Shown here: one piece after another, positions 1 through 7,893 of the stretch
How the letters are laid out: each line of letters opens with the position of its first letter
Numbering within the stretch: position 1 is the stretch's first letter
DNA from: Levilactobacillus humaensis
GTDB taxonomy: Bacteria; Bacillota; Bacilli; Lactobacillales; Lactobacillaceae
NCBI RefSeq assembly: GCF_024345185.1
Contig: NZ_BROB01000025.1
Location: forward strand, 1-36,378
Length of the DNA: 36,378 nucleotides
Direction: 5' to 3'
Program-made: the position numbers and the translations under genes
Notes under the pieces: model-generated
Databases searched by the model: none
What the model was told of the DNA's origin: nothing
Seen by the model: the letters and a program-made list of their open reading frames with translations, nothing else

Positions 1-14
1 TAGGCATAATAAAA

Positions 15-69
15 TCCCCTCAAGGTTGACAGATGAATTATACTTTTTCATCTGTCAACCTCAAGGGGA
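15..69 (-). terminator. Rho-independent terminator of the GtrB-like gene
   Basis: Bases 15-37 pair with 47-69, interrupted only by a two-base mismatch (21-22 against 62-63). Read on the minus strand the stem is followed by a T-rich stretch (ATTTTATTAT), 37 bases after the stop of the minus-strand glycosyltransferase. There is no T-run on the plus side, so it mainly serves the minus strand. Confidence 0.8.
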
Positions 70-105
70 CTATAGCAAGCAATGGCTACCTTTCTCACAG
101 CTTAT

Positions 106-1047
106 TTACTTTTCTTCTCGAATAATGTACATCGGACGATGTTTCGTTTCGAGGTAAATCTTACTGATGTACTGTCCTAGAATTCCCAGACAGAATAATT
201 GAATCCCACCAATGGCGAGCAAAATCACCACGAGGGATGGCCAACCAGCGACTGATCCCCCAACGGTCAAGGCCCGGACGATCACGAAGATCAAACCGAG
301 GATTGAGAGTAGGAAGGAGAGGCTGCCGACCCAAGTGGCGAGGCGCAACGGCGCATTGGAGAAGTCAATGATGCCTTCAATGGAGTAGGCAAACAGTTGA
401 CGTAAATTCCAATGGGTTGTACCGGCCGCTCGGGGCTGGCTCTCATAAGTCAGATACGTAGTTTTATAGCCGACCCAACTGAAGATCCCTTTGGAGAACC
501 GGTTGAATTCGGGCAATGATACCACAGTATCAACAAATTGGCGGGTCATCAATCGGTAATCACGAGCATTCGGTTCGATCCGCACGTCGGATAGCCAGTT
601 AATGACACGGTAGAAGCTGCTGGACAGAAACGCACGTAGTTTGCTTTGACCACGCCGTTCCTTTTGAATGGTCCCCACACAATCATATCCCCGATTTTCA
701 ATGAGGTCGACCATTTCCGGCAAAAGCTCCGGTGGATCTTGTAAATCAACGTCCATGACGGCGACCATGTCGCCTGTCGTGGCTTGGAGGCCCGCGGCCA
801 ACGCTGATTCCTTACCGAAGTTTCTGGAGAATGACCGAAAGTGGACAGTCTCCGGATGCTCTTCATGTAAGGCTTTCATTTCATCTAAGGTGTGGTCGCT
901 TGACCCATCATCCACAAAAATATACTCCGGCGTTACCGTTGGAGTAGGGGTATTCATAGACGTGATCACCTTGCTAACGGTTCGGTAAAATAACGGTATA
1001 GACTCCTCCTCGTTATAGCAAGGAACGACCAGACTCAATTTCTTCAT
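106..1047 (-). CDS. GtrB/CsbB-type family 2 glycosyltransferase (polyprenyl-phosphate sugar transferase)
   Basis: Membrane-bound GT2 enzyme of the DPM1/GtrB family, which moves a sugar from a nucleotide sugar onto undecaprenyl phosphate on the inner membrane face; the sugar cannot be read from sequence. Seen: N-terminal GT-A start (LSLVVPCYNEEES), the metal-binding acidic stretch VMDVDLQDPPE, the conserved DYRLM segment, and two C-terminal membrane helices ending near ILGQYISKIYLETKHRP, the usual end of this family. The ATG at 1047 is chosen because AAAGGA sits 9 bases before it; the in-frame GTG at 1065 lies upstream of that site and has no site of its own. Length about 313 aa, normal for the family. 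It is divergent from the UDP-GlcNAc epimerase gene and followed by its own terminator. Likely role (inference): supply of a lipid-linked sugar for decorating teichoic acid or another wall glycan. Confidence 0.9.
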   Translation of the reverse strand: MKKLSLVVPCYNEEESIPLFYRTVSKVITSMNTPTPTVTPEYIFVDDGSSDHTLDEMKALHEEHPETVHFRSFSRNFGKESALAAGLQATTGDMVAVMDVDLQDPPELLPEMVDLIENRGYDCVGTIQKERRGQSKLRAFLSSSFYRVINWLSDVRIEPNARDYRLMTRQFVDTVVSLPEFNRFSKGIFSWVGYKTTYLTYESQPRAAGTTHWNLRQLFAYSIEGIIDFSNAPLRLATWVGSLSFLLSILGLIFVIVRALTVGGSVAGWPSLVVILLAIGGIQLFCLGILGQYISKIYLETKHRPMYIIREEK

Positions 1048-1248
1048 CACAGACATTCCTTTCACACAACGCTATCATCTTACCTCAAATATAGGAGGCT
1101 TGCCATTAAAATTTGTTTACGAGTGTGCCACTTTTCGGTGACTAACCTTACTTATTGCCGATGAATGCGGATTCAATGAAAAAGGTTTCGCTTGGTCACG
1201 AATAATTTGAGAATAAAAACGGAGTTTATAACATGGGACCGTGGGTTC

Positions 1249-1257
1249 TGCTATAAT
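1249..1257 (+). promoter_or_regulatory. Extended -10 promoter of the epimerase gene
   Basis: TGCTATAAT is a perfect extended -10 element 35 bases before the GTG start. No convincing -35 hexamer is visible at 16-18 bases, as is common for extended -10 promoters. Confidence 0.6.
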
Positions 1258-1291
1258 TGACGATAATACACGTGACTTTGGAGGTATTGCA

Positions 1292-2425
1292 GTGACGAAA
1301 CCAATTAAAGTAATGACAGTGTTTGGAACCCGACCGGAGGCCATCAAGATGGCCCCGATTATCTTGGCCATGCAACAACGGCCAGACGCGTTCACCCCAA
1401 TCACGGTGGTAACCGCGCAACACCGGGAGATGCTCGACCAGGTGTTAGCGATCTTCAAGATTACCCCGGACTATGATCTGAATATTATGCGCCCACAGCA
1501 AACCTTAAGTGGGATCACGACCCGTGTCTTGAATCAACTCGATGACGTTCTCACGGAAGCTAAGCCAGACATCGTGCTGGTTCACGGGGATACCACGACA
1601 ACTTTTGCCGCTAGTGTGAGTGCCTTTTATCACCAAACGATGTTAGGTCACGTGGAGGCGGGGTTACGGACCTGGGATAAGTATTCACCTTATCCGGAGG
1701 AAATGAACCGTCAATTGACCGATATTCTCAGTGATTTGTACTTTGCGCCGACGACGCTTTCCAAGGCTAACCTGTTAAAACAGGCGCATCCTGCAGATCA
1801 CATTTATATTACCGGGAACACGGCAATCGATGCCTTGAAACAAACGGTGGATCCAGACTATCATCACGCAGTCCTGGACCAGGTGGCCGCGGATCACCGG
1901 ATGATTCTCTTGACCATGCACCGCCGTGAGAACCAGGGAGCACCCATGCACGCCGTCTTTAAAGCCGTGCGTCGTGAGGTTGAAACCCATCCTGACGTGG
2001 AAGTGGTCTATCCGGTTCACTTGAGCCCCGTCGTCCAGCAGGCGGCTCATGAGGAGCTTGACGGGATGGATCGGATTCACCTGATCGACCCACTAGACGT
2101 CGTGGACTTCCACAACATGGCGGCCCGGAGTTTCTTCATCATGACGGACTCCGGCGGGGTGCAAGAAGAGGCCCCATCACTGAACAAGCCCGTTTTGGTG
2201 CTCCGCGATACCACGGAACGACCAGAGGGCGTTGAGAACGGGACCCTTAAATTAGTGGGAACCGATCCCAAGCGCGTGACCGAAGCCATGGAACAATTAT
2301 TAACAGACGAACAGGCCTACCAACGGATGGCGACTGCCGAAAATCCTTATGGGGATGGGCACGCCTCCGAACGCATTTTGCAAGCGATTGAAACCAAAAT
2401 CAATGGAGGCAATCTAAATGGCTGA
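1292..2425 (+). CDS. mnaA: UDP-N-acetylglucosamine 2-epimerase (non-hydrolysing)
   Basis: Interconverts UDP-GlcNAc and UDP-ManNAc in the cytoplasm; UDP-ManNAc is the second sugar of the linkage unit that joins wall teichoic acid to peptidoglycan. Seen: the N-terminal signature VFGTRPEAIKMAP, HGDTTTTFAASVSAFY, the GHVEAGLRT and PYPEEMNR segments, and the late TDSGGVQEEAPSLNKPVL motif, all typical of WecB/MnaA. The GTG at 1292 is chosen because GGAGG (1280-1284) lies 7 bases before it; 377 aa fits the family. The stop overlaps the next gene by 8 bases, so the two are probably co-translated. Consistent with the glycerol teichoic acid genes at 9-12.5 kb. Very sure of the family; the link to wall teichoic acid is inference. 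Confidence 0.96.
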   Translation: MTKPIKVMTVFGTRPEAIKMAPIILAMQQRPDAFTPITVVTAQHREMLDQVLAIFKITPDYDLNIMRPQQTLSGITTRVLNQLDDVLTEAKPDIVLVHGDTTTTFAASVSAFYHQTMLGHVEAGLRTWDKYSPYPEEMNRQLTDILSDLYFAPTTLSKANLLKQAHPADHIYITGNTAIDALKQTVDPDYHHAVLDQVAADHRMILLTMHRRENQGAPMHAVFKAVRREVETHPDVEVVYPVHLSPVVQQAAHEELDGMDRIHLIDPLDVVDFHNMAARSFFIMTDSGGVQEEAPSLNKPVLVLRDTTERPEGVENGTLKLVGTDPKRVTEAMEQLLTDEQAYQRMATAENPYGDGHASERILQAIETKINGGNLNG

Positions 2426-3269
2426 GACGGCATATGACCGAGCCGAGATTAAAACGACTGAACAGTTGTCAGAAATTATGCGTGACCTGCATCAAAAGGC
2501 CCTGAAGCATAATGAACGATTTGATTATAAGATTCTGCGTAACGTCCATTTTGCTAATAAGGTGAAGAATCCTGTGACGCAGGAGATGAACGAAGGGGAT
2601 TCCTGGCGGGTCATGCAAATTGACAACCTGCTGGTGACGTCCTTTGGTGTGATTAACGTGGAGAGTAAGTATTGGCGGGGGATGATTTTCCATGACCTGT
2701 CCGAGGAAATCTTTTCCACGAGTCTCGATGACTTTTCCGCGGTGAACCTGACCGGTAAGGAGAAGAAGACTCCGAAGGCGTTGATGAACCGGCTGGACCG
2801 ATTCTTCTTGCCCAACCTGTCGGAAGAAAATGAATCTCTCACCCAAGGCTATACGATGAGTCTTGAACAGGAAGGCCGGGGGCAACGGTCGATTACGTTG
2901 CATACGGGGATCAGTAACCCGGCGACCCAGGCCGAACTCTCATCAAAGTTGTTGGTGCGCTATATCAATAGTGAAATTACCATGCACCGGCAATTAGAGA
3001 ACAAGAATGACCGGATCATCGATTTTGTTAAACCGATGGTGTATTACAACTACTATGACCGTTACGATCACATTAACTCGATGGTCGTGGGCAACAAGAC
3101 CAAATTAAATCCGAATGACGCCTATAACTGTACCGCCGTGGCCAACTACGATGACCTGGCCACCTTTATCGAAGCCTTCCGTCAGGCCAAGCGCGTGCGC
3201 TTTAGTCTTAAGACCTTGGAAAAGATGATTGGCACGCTGAAGTTTGCGGAGGACTATGGGTCATTCTAA
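2418..3269 (+). CDS. NERD-domain-like protein of unknown function
   Basis: 283 aa, no signal peptide or membrane helix. Residues about 60-95 resemble the core of the nuclease-related domain (NERD): IDNLLVTSFGVINVESKYW-RG, with D69, E82 and K84 in the D...ExK arrangement of the PD-(D/E)xK fold. The rest is not recognised; the C-terminal part is rich in aromatic and charged residues (MVYYNYYDRYDHI near 207-220). The ATG overlaps the end of mnaA by 8 bases and has GGAGG at 2404-2408 inside mnaA, so translation is coupled to the epimerase. The next gene (YihY) follows after less than 30 bases. NERD proteins are linked to DNA processing or are of unknown role; why one sits between an epimerase and a membrane protein is not clear. 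Domain call is tentative. Confidence 0.72.
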   Translation: MAETAYDRAEIKTTEQLSEIMRDLHQKALKHNERFDYKILRNVHFANKVKNPVTQEMNEGDSWRVMQIDNLLVTSFGVINVESKYWRGMIFHDLSEEIFSTSLDDFSAVNLTGKEKKTPKALMNRLDRFFLPNLSEENESLTQGYTMSLEQEGRGQRSITLHTGISNPATQAELSSKLLVRYINSEITMHRQLENKNDRIIDFVKPMVYYNYYDRYDHINSMVVGNKTKLNPNDAYNCTAVANYDDLATFIEAFRQAKRVRFSLKTLEKMIGTLKFAEDYGSF

Positions 3270-3296
3270 CTGACAACGAAAGGAGACGTGGCACCT

Positions 3297-4196
3297 GTGG
3301 CTAAACAGTGGCGCGCTCGGCTGGCACCAGTCGGCCGATTCATTCAAACCATTGGCAAACGATACCAGATGGCAAACGTCTCCGATTCTGCGGTGGTGTT
3401 GGCTTATTATACCTTGCTGTCGCTCTTTCCAGCATTGCTAGTGGTTGCCAGTATTCTGCCGTATCTACACATCGAAACCACGACTGTGATGGAGAGTATT
3501 GAACCGATCGTCCCTGAGAATATCTATACCATGTTGGAGCCCATCATCCATTCCTTTCTGAATAATCGGAGTGGGAGTGTGCTGTCAATCGGGGTAATCG
3601 TCTCGATTTGGTCATCTTCGCGGGCCGTCGCGGCTTTCCAACGCACGGTTAACGGTGCCTATGGCGTGGCGAAAAAGCAAAATGCGATCGTCAATCGGGT
3701 CGGGGCGTTCTTCTGGATGGTGGCGCTGATTGCGTTGCTTTTCATATTGATGCTCTTCTTTAGTTTTGGGCAGGTGGCCGTGGAACAACTGACCCCACTG
3801 CTCCATCTGCCAACTCAAGTGCTCACCTACGTGAACGCGGCCAAGTGGCCCTTAACCTTTGGGGTCACGTTCTTCGTGTTGATGATCCTCTTTTACTTTG
3901 TGCCCAGCGTTAAGTTGAAATGGCGCTACGTGTGGCCGGGGGCGCTTATCGCGACGGTGGGTTGGCTGCTCTTATCGCAAGCCTTCTCGCTGTATGTGAA
4001 GTATTTTGTGCACAACATCGATAGCTACAAGACGATTGGAACTTTTATCGTTCTGATGTTTTGGCTCGACTTTACCGGGATGATCCTGATGTTTGGGGCG
4101 GTCCTAAATGCCTCGATCCAGGAACTTCTAGTCGGTGATTTTGAGGAGCAGACGGTTTTACCCAATATCTTGAAGTACCGGATCAAGAAAAAATAA
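3297..4196 (+). CDS. YihY/BrkB family inner membrane protein
   Basis: Polytopic membrane protein of the YihY family (formerly mis-called ribonuclease BN); cellular role unknown. Seen: the N-terminal VLAYYTLLSLFPALLVVASI helix typical of the family, the IWSSSRAVAAFQ-TVNGAY-V segment, and further hydrophobic helices around 3700-3800, 3850-3900, 3930-4000 and 4040-4110, followed by a short basic tail. About 299 aa, normal length. Two GTG codons compete: 3288 is only 2 bases behind AGGAG (3281-3285), 3297 is 11 bases behind it; the second is preferred. Last gene of the mnaA-NERD-yihY run. Family call is secure, function is not. Confidence 0.92.
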   Translation: MAKQWRARLAPVGRFIQTIGKRYQMANVSDSAVVLAYYTLLSLFPALLVVASILPYLHIETTTVMESIEPIVPENIYTMLEPIIHSFLNNRSGSVLSIGVIVSIWSSSRAVAAFQRTVNGAYGVAKKQNAIVNRVGAFFWMVALIALLFILMLFFSFGQVAVEQLTPLLHLPTQVLTYVNAAKWPLTFGVTFFVLMILFYFVPSVKLKWRYVWPGALIATVGWLLLSQAFSLYVKYFVHNIDSYKTIGTFIVLMFWLDFTGMILMFGAVLNASIQELLVGDFEEQTVLPNILKYRIKKK

Positions 4197-4242
4197 AAGA
4201 CACCAGAGGTCTGGGAGTAGTTGTCCCGGACCTTTGATGTCT
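4190..4242. terminator. Bidirectional terminator between yihY and the flavodoxin gene
   Basis: Long stem (about 4199-4216 against 4225-4242, a few wobble pairs). On the minus strand it is followed by TTTTATTTTTTC, a strong T-run that serves the flavodoxin gene; the same hairpin lies right behind the yihY stop on the plus strand, where the T-run is missing. Confidence 0.8.
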
Positions 4243-4257
4243 CATGACTGAATCGGA

Positions 4258-4713
4258 TTAAGCTAGGTGTTGTGCGGTGGCCACAAGCTGTGCGGCGAAG
4301 GCGTCGAGTCGGTCAATGGCGTCCTGGTCAGGCTCCAGGTCGATCTTGACACTGAGAGCACCCTGACGTGCGCCACTCTGCTTGAAGGCGGCCGCAAACC
4401 GGTCTACGGCGACATTGAAGTCGTCACCGTAGAAGGTATCGCCGGAACCGGCTACCCCGAATACTTGGTGACTGAGGTCGACTTGGGGCAGGTCCTCGAA
4501 GAAATCGAGGCCTTCTTCGGGAAGGGCGCCGCCGTCATAGGTGTAGGCACAGACGACACAGATGTCGGCTTCCTTGAATTCGGTGGCGTCGGTCTGAGAG
4601 ATTTCGGTCTCTTGAACCTGACAGCCTTGGGCTTCTAGACCCTCGGTGACAATATCGGCAACGTCTTGATTGTTCCCGGTGATGGTGGCAAAGACAACGT
4701 GAGCGGTTAACAT
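4258..4713 (-). CDS. Flavodoxin
   Basis: Small cytoplasmic FMN-binding electron carrier. Seen: the phosphate-binding loop TITGNN at residues 10-15, the mid-protein segment CAYTYDGGALPEEG, and VFGVAGSGDTFYGDDFN, the second FMN-contact region of short-chain flavodoxins; overall very acidic, 151 aa, the normal size. AAAGGAG sits just before the ATG. It is a single-gene unit with its own extended -10 promoter and a strong terminator. Redox partners cannot be told from the sequence. Confidence 0.93.
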   Translation of the reverse strand: MLTAHVVFATITGNNQDVADIVTEGLEAQGCQVQETEISQTDATEFKEADICVVCAYTYDGGALPEEGLDFFEDLPQVDLSHQVFGVAGSGDTFYGDDFNVAVDRFAAAFKQSGARQGALSVKIDLEPDQDAIDRLDAFAAQLVATAQHLA

Positions 4714-4749
4714 AGTGGCACTCCTTTCGATACAGCTTGATTGTCGTTA

Positions 4750-4758
4750 ATTATAGCA
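4750..4758 (-). promoter_or_regulatory. Extended -10 promoter of the flavodoxin gene
   Basis: Minus-strand reading gives TGCTATAAT, a perfect extended -10, about 37 bases before the ATG; no clear -35 box. Confidence 0.6.
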
Positions 4759-4907
4759 GGCCAGTGGCGAAGCAGCCACACTCATTTCGCTAGGGAATCA
4801 TGTATGGGCGGAAAAGCTGACTGACTAACTAATGCACTACTGTGCGGGCCCCATTGAATTTAGAACTGGTAAAATAGTCATAAGTTAAAGAGAAGGAAGT
4901 GATCGAA

Positions 4908-5708
4908 ATGGCCGAAATTACCATGATTGAAGCTCAGAAACGTTCAGGACGCTATAACATTTACGTCGATGGCCATTACGCCTTCCCGGTTAGTGAAAGC
5001 GTCCTGGTGGATTTCCGTCTGTACAAGGGCATGGAGATCGATAAGGAACTCGAGGAACAACTGACGTCAGCTGACGATGTCGCCAAGGCCTATAACAAAG
5101 CCCTGGATTATCTGTCTCATCAGTTACGAACCGAAAAAGAAGTGCGAGATAAGTTAGTTGATCTGGAGATTCCGCCAGAAACGATTGACCAGACTCTCCA
5201 GAAGCTTCGAGAATTTACGTTGGTTGACGATGCTCATTATGCGGCCAGTTATGTTCGCACCATCATGAACACCAGTGACAAGGGGCCGCGGGTGATTCGC
5301 CAACATTTACGGCAGAAGGGGGTCGCTGAACAGCCAATTGACGAGGCCTTGAAACAGTATCCAGTGGCCGAACAGATGACCGTGGGGACGGCCGTCGCCG
5401 AAAAATTGGCCAAGCGTTACCAACATCAATCGACACGTAACCAACTCCAAAAGGTGCGTCAAGGCCTCATGAGCCGGGGATTCGGTGGGGATGAGATTAA
5501 CGGTATGTTGGATAGCCTGGATTTGACGCCGGATGAGGATGAACAGCGCGCGCTCCTGGCGAAGCAGGGTGAGAAGCTGTGGCATCGTTATCGGGCACTG
5601 AGTCACTCGGAACGGCAGTATAAGACGAAGCAAGCCCTGTATCGTAAGGGATTTAAGCTCGATGAGATCAGCGCTTGGCTGGCAGATTTAGGGGAATCGG
5701 CAGACTAG
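4908..5708 (+). CDS. recX: Recombination regulator RecX
   Basis: RecX binds RecA filaments and dampens recombination and SOS induction. Seen: three-helix RecX repeats, including ALDYLSHQLRTEKEVRDKL, the FTLVDDAHYAASYVR segment and the later KGPRVIRQHLRQKGV and GLMSRGFGGDEI repeats. About 266 aa, the length usual in lactobacilli. The ATG at 4908 is chosen because AAGGA (4893-4897) lies 10 bases before it; the GTG at 4899 is too close to that site. No recA neighbour in the window. The gene stands alone between the flavodoxin gene and a serine hydrolase 34 bases downstream, with which it may share a transcript. Confidence 0.95.
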   Translation: MAEITMIEAQKRSGRYNIYVDGHYAFPVSESVLVDFRLYKGMEIDKELEEQLTSADDVAKAYNKALDYLSHQLRTEKEVRDKLVDLEIPPETIDQTLQKLREFTLVDDAHYAASYVRTIMNTSDKGPRVIRQHLRQKGVAEQPIDEALKQYPVAEQMTVGTAVAEKLAKRYQHQSTRNQLQKVRQGLMSRGFGGDEINGMLDSLDLTPDEDEQRALLAKQGEKLWHRYRALSHSERQYKTKQALYRKGFKLDEISAWLADLGESAD

Positions 5709-5742
5709 TCACAACGTTTTAAAAGGGTAAGGGGGAGCAATT

Positions 5743-6915
5743 ATGAATTCAAAAGTATGGGGGACAGTTTTAGCCTTGGGAGCCGTCTTGGGTCTTGGCG
5801 GCGGTCTGGCCTGGTGGTTTAATGGTCAGACACAACAGACCAAGGCTGAGCCAAAGGTTTCAAGCAGCTCGGTGGTTCGGAAGGTCAAACCAAAGAAGAA
5901 GGTACCAGCTAAGAAACGTAAGCTGGCACCCGCTGCTACCACGCGGCAGATCGATGCCGTCTTACAAGCCAACCGTTTCGTGGGGACGGCTTTGGTGGTG
6001 CATCATAACCAGACCATTTATCAACAGGGATGGGGCTACGCCGATGCCGCGAACCGCCAGAAGAACCACGTGAACAGCGTCTATCAATTGGCGTCGATTC
6101 AGAAGTCCTTTACGGCGGGACTGTTAATGAAGTTGGCCAGTGAAAACAAGGTGGCACTCAGTGATCCGTTGTCCAAGTATTATCCACAAATTGCGGGGAG
6201 TAATCAGATTACTCTGCGCGAGATGTTGGATATGAAGAGTGGGTTAGTGCTGACGGCGTTTCCTAACTCGATCAGAACCGAACAGCAGATGATTAAATTT
6301 ATTCTGAATAACGTTGTCAGTCAGCCCGCCAAGATTGGGCGGTGGCACTATTCACCGGTGAACTTCATGTTGCTGGCCGGAATTATTCAGAAGGTTTCTG
6401 GCGAAAGCTATCAGGATTACTTCACCAAAAATATTATCGATGCCGGGAACCTCCAGCATTCTGGCTTCGTCTTCAATATGGCAAACCGGTCCGATTATTC
6501 GCAGGGGTACACGAACTCCAAGACGGGGAGCGTGCTGCCAACCTATGATACCGAATACGGGGAATCGAAACTGTCGATGCTCTACCAATTTGGGACGGGG
6601 CAGGTCTACATGTCAGTTAATGACCTTTTCCAGGCGGAACGCAACATGTTGCTAGGGAAGGTCTATCCACAGAAGGACGTTAACGTCCTCTTGGTTCCCG
6701 GGTCGGCGTCGATGTATGGTGGGGGACTCTATGTCTACCCAACGTACGTCAGAGGTCACGGGTTAGCCTACGGGTACGAGGCGACCTTCCTGTTGAGCAA
6801 GGACGGCCAGGATGGGGTGGTCTTACTCAGTAACTATTACCGGGCCAACCAATTGTCGCAGACGGCTGCCATTCAGCTTTGGAACCTCTTAGAGGGTGGC
6901 AACTTGGGTAAGTGA
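5743..6915 (+). CDS. Membrane-anchored beta-lactamase-like serine hydrolase
   Basis: 390 aa protein of the serine beta-lactamase/PBP4*-esterase fold. Seen: a single N-terminal membrane helix (residues about 5-26), a lysine-rich spacer (residues 46-60, basic KKK/AKKRK runs), then the catalytic domain with S118-I-Q-K121 as the SxxK nucleophile motif, Y203-S-P in the position of the YxN motif (N207 is two residues later), and RGHGLAYGYEA as the likely third active-site strand. The domain faces the outside of the membrane, so a role in wall turnover or peptide/ester hydrolysis is likely, but the substrate is unknown. GGGGGAGC lies ahead of the ATG. A terminator follows. Alternative: a D-alanyl-D-alanine carboxypeptidase-like protein or an inactive relative. 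Confidence 0.88.
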   Translation: MNSKVWGTVLALGAVLGLGGGLAWWFNGQTQQTKAEPKVSSSSVVRKVKPKKKVPAKKRKLAPAATTRQIDAVLQANRFVGTALVVHHNQTIYQQGWGYADAANRQKNHVNSVYQLASIQKSFTAGLLMKLASENKVALSDPLSKYYPQIAGSNQITLREMLDMKSGLVLTAFPNSIRTEQQMIKFILNNVVSQPAKIGRWHYSPVNFMLLAGIIQKVSGESYQDYFTKNIIDAGNLQHSGFVFNMANRSDYSQGYTNSKTGSVLPTYDTEYGESKLSMLYQFGTGQVYMSVNDLFQAERNMLLGKVYPQKDVNVLLVPGSASMYGGGLYVYPTYVRGHGLAYGYEATFLLSKDGQDGVVLLSNYYRANQLSQTAAIQLWNLLEGGNLGK

Positions 6916-6931
6916 TGATAGGTGAATGGAA

Positions 6932-6965
6932 CAAAGGGGTCTGGGATAATTCCCAGGCCCTTTTT
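6932..6965 (+). terminator. Terminator of the serine hydrolase gene
   Basis: GGTCTGGGA pairs with TCCCAGGCC across a short AT-rich loop and is followed by a run of six T. Confidence 0.85.
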
Positions 6966-7186
6966 CTAGGTCAAGATACCGGCGAGTGGTTAAGCCATTA
7001 AAAAATTTTACGAGTGCCGGGTTAGTCGCCAATAAATGGCGGTTGCCAGGGCTTGCGTGGAGAGGTCCCCGGACCGACTCGGTTTCACCGCAACACGATT
7101 TTCTGGGAGTTAGCGCAAGTTTATGCGACCCCCAAGACTTTTGTCCAATGAATCCTGGACGAGCTATTCAATAATACCGGCTAATC
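6966..7186. other. Non-coding interval before the DUF402 gene
   Basis: About 220 bases without a credible gene (the only short plus-strand reading frame has no ribosome site and no recognisable content). It holds three short perfect stem-loops: 7027-7041, 7064-7075 and 7143-7160. No T-run follows any of them. I cannot assign a function. Confidence 0.4.
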
Positions 7187-7195
7187 TGGTATAAT
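7187..7195 (+). promoter_or_regulatory. Extended -10 promoter of the DUF402 gene
   Basis: TGGTATAAT, 50 bases before the ATG; no good -35 hexamer. Confidence 0.6.
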
Positions 7196-7245
7196 ATTGA
7201 ATGAATTTTTATAGTTACCCGTTACTTAGAAAGTAGGGTTTAGAC

Positions 7246-7797
7246 ATGACGCGCGAAGCTAGAGGACCTAAGGAAGGCGACTTCATTACGATCAAAAGCT
7301 ACAAGCACGACGGAAGTTTGCATCGAACTTGGCGCGACACTATGGTACTCAAAACAAGCGAGAACGCCCTCATCGGCGTCAATGACCACACATTGGTCAC
7401 GGAAGACGATGGGCGGCGGTGGGTGACCCGTGAGCCTGCTATCGTTTATTTTCACAAGCATTACTGGTTTAACATTGTTGCTATGATTCGGGATAATGGG
7501 GTGTCTTATTACTGTAATTTGGCCTCTCCATACGTTTTAGACAAGGAAGCTCTCAAATATATTGATTATGATCTTGACGTGAAGGTTTTTCCAGACGGCG
7601 AAAAGCGGCTATTGGACGTGGATGAATACCAGGATTTCAGTCAGCGTTGGCACTATGGTGCCGAGACAGACCAGATCTTGAAGGCCAATGTCTTGACGTT
7701 AGTTGACTGGATTAACAATCACAAGGGGCCCTTCTCTAAAGCCTATGTCGATCTGTGGTATCAACGGTATCAGGAACTGTCACGTCGTCCCAAGTAG
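7246..7797 (+). CDS. DUF402 family nucleoside tri-/diphosphate phosphatase
   Basis: Member of the DUF402/UPF0374 family; characterised staphylococcal members hydrolyse nucleoside tri- and diphosphates with divalent metal. Seen: N-terminal [19 protein letters not shown], the paired segments [18 protein letters not shown] and [20 protein letters not shown] with [21 protein letters not shown], which carry the metal-binding Asp/Glu residues of the family. 183 aa is the usual size. Ribosome site is weak (GAAAGTAGGG). It has its own extended -10 promoter and is followed by a hairpin with a T-run. Cytoplasmic. Confident of family; physiological substrate is unknown here. Confidence 0.92.
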   Translation: MTREARGPKEGDFITIKSYKHDGSLHRTWRDTMVLKTSENALIGVNDHTLVTEDDGRRWVTREPAIVYFHKHYWFNIVAMIRDNGVSYYCNLASPYVLDKEALKYIDYDLDVKVFPDGEKRLLDVDEYQDFSQRWHYGAETDQILKANVLTLVDWINNHKGPFSKAYVDLWYQRYQELSRRPK

Positions 7798-7839
7798 GGC
7801 ACGGCGTTCGACCTGTAAGAGTTGTCTTCCGTATCATCC

Positions 7840-7872
7840 GGAGCAAGTCCATTCGTGGCTCGCTCCTTTTTT
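7840..7872 (+). terminator. Terminator after the DUF402 gene, directly before the PerM-like gene
   Basis: GGAGC pairs with GCTCC (with further AG/CT pairing inside) and is followed by six T. The next ribosome site begins only about 8 bases later, so it may also act as an attenuator for the downstream gene. Confidence 0.7.
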
Positions 7873-7893
7873 AAAAAAGAAAGGAACTTGTCC

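Noticed and set aside
6986-7174. 62-codon plus-strand frame
   Set aside because: No ribosome site, odd composition, no recognisable content.
6966-7190. 6S RNA or riboswitch candidate
   Set aside because: The ends do not pair (the shared ATACCGGC is a direct, not inverted, repeat) and no known riboswitch core is visible.
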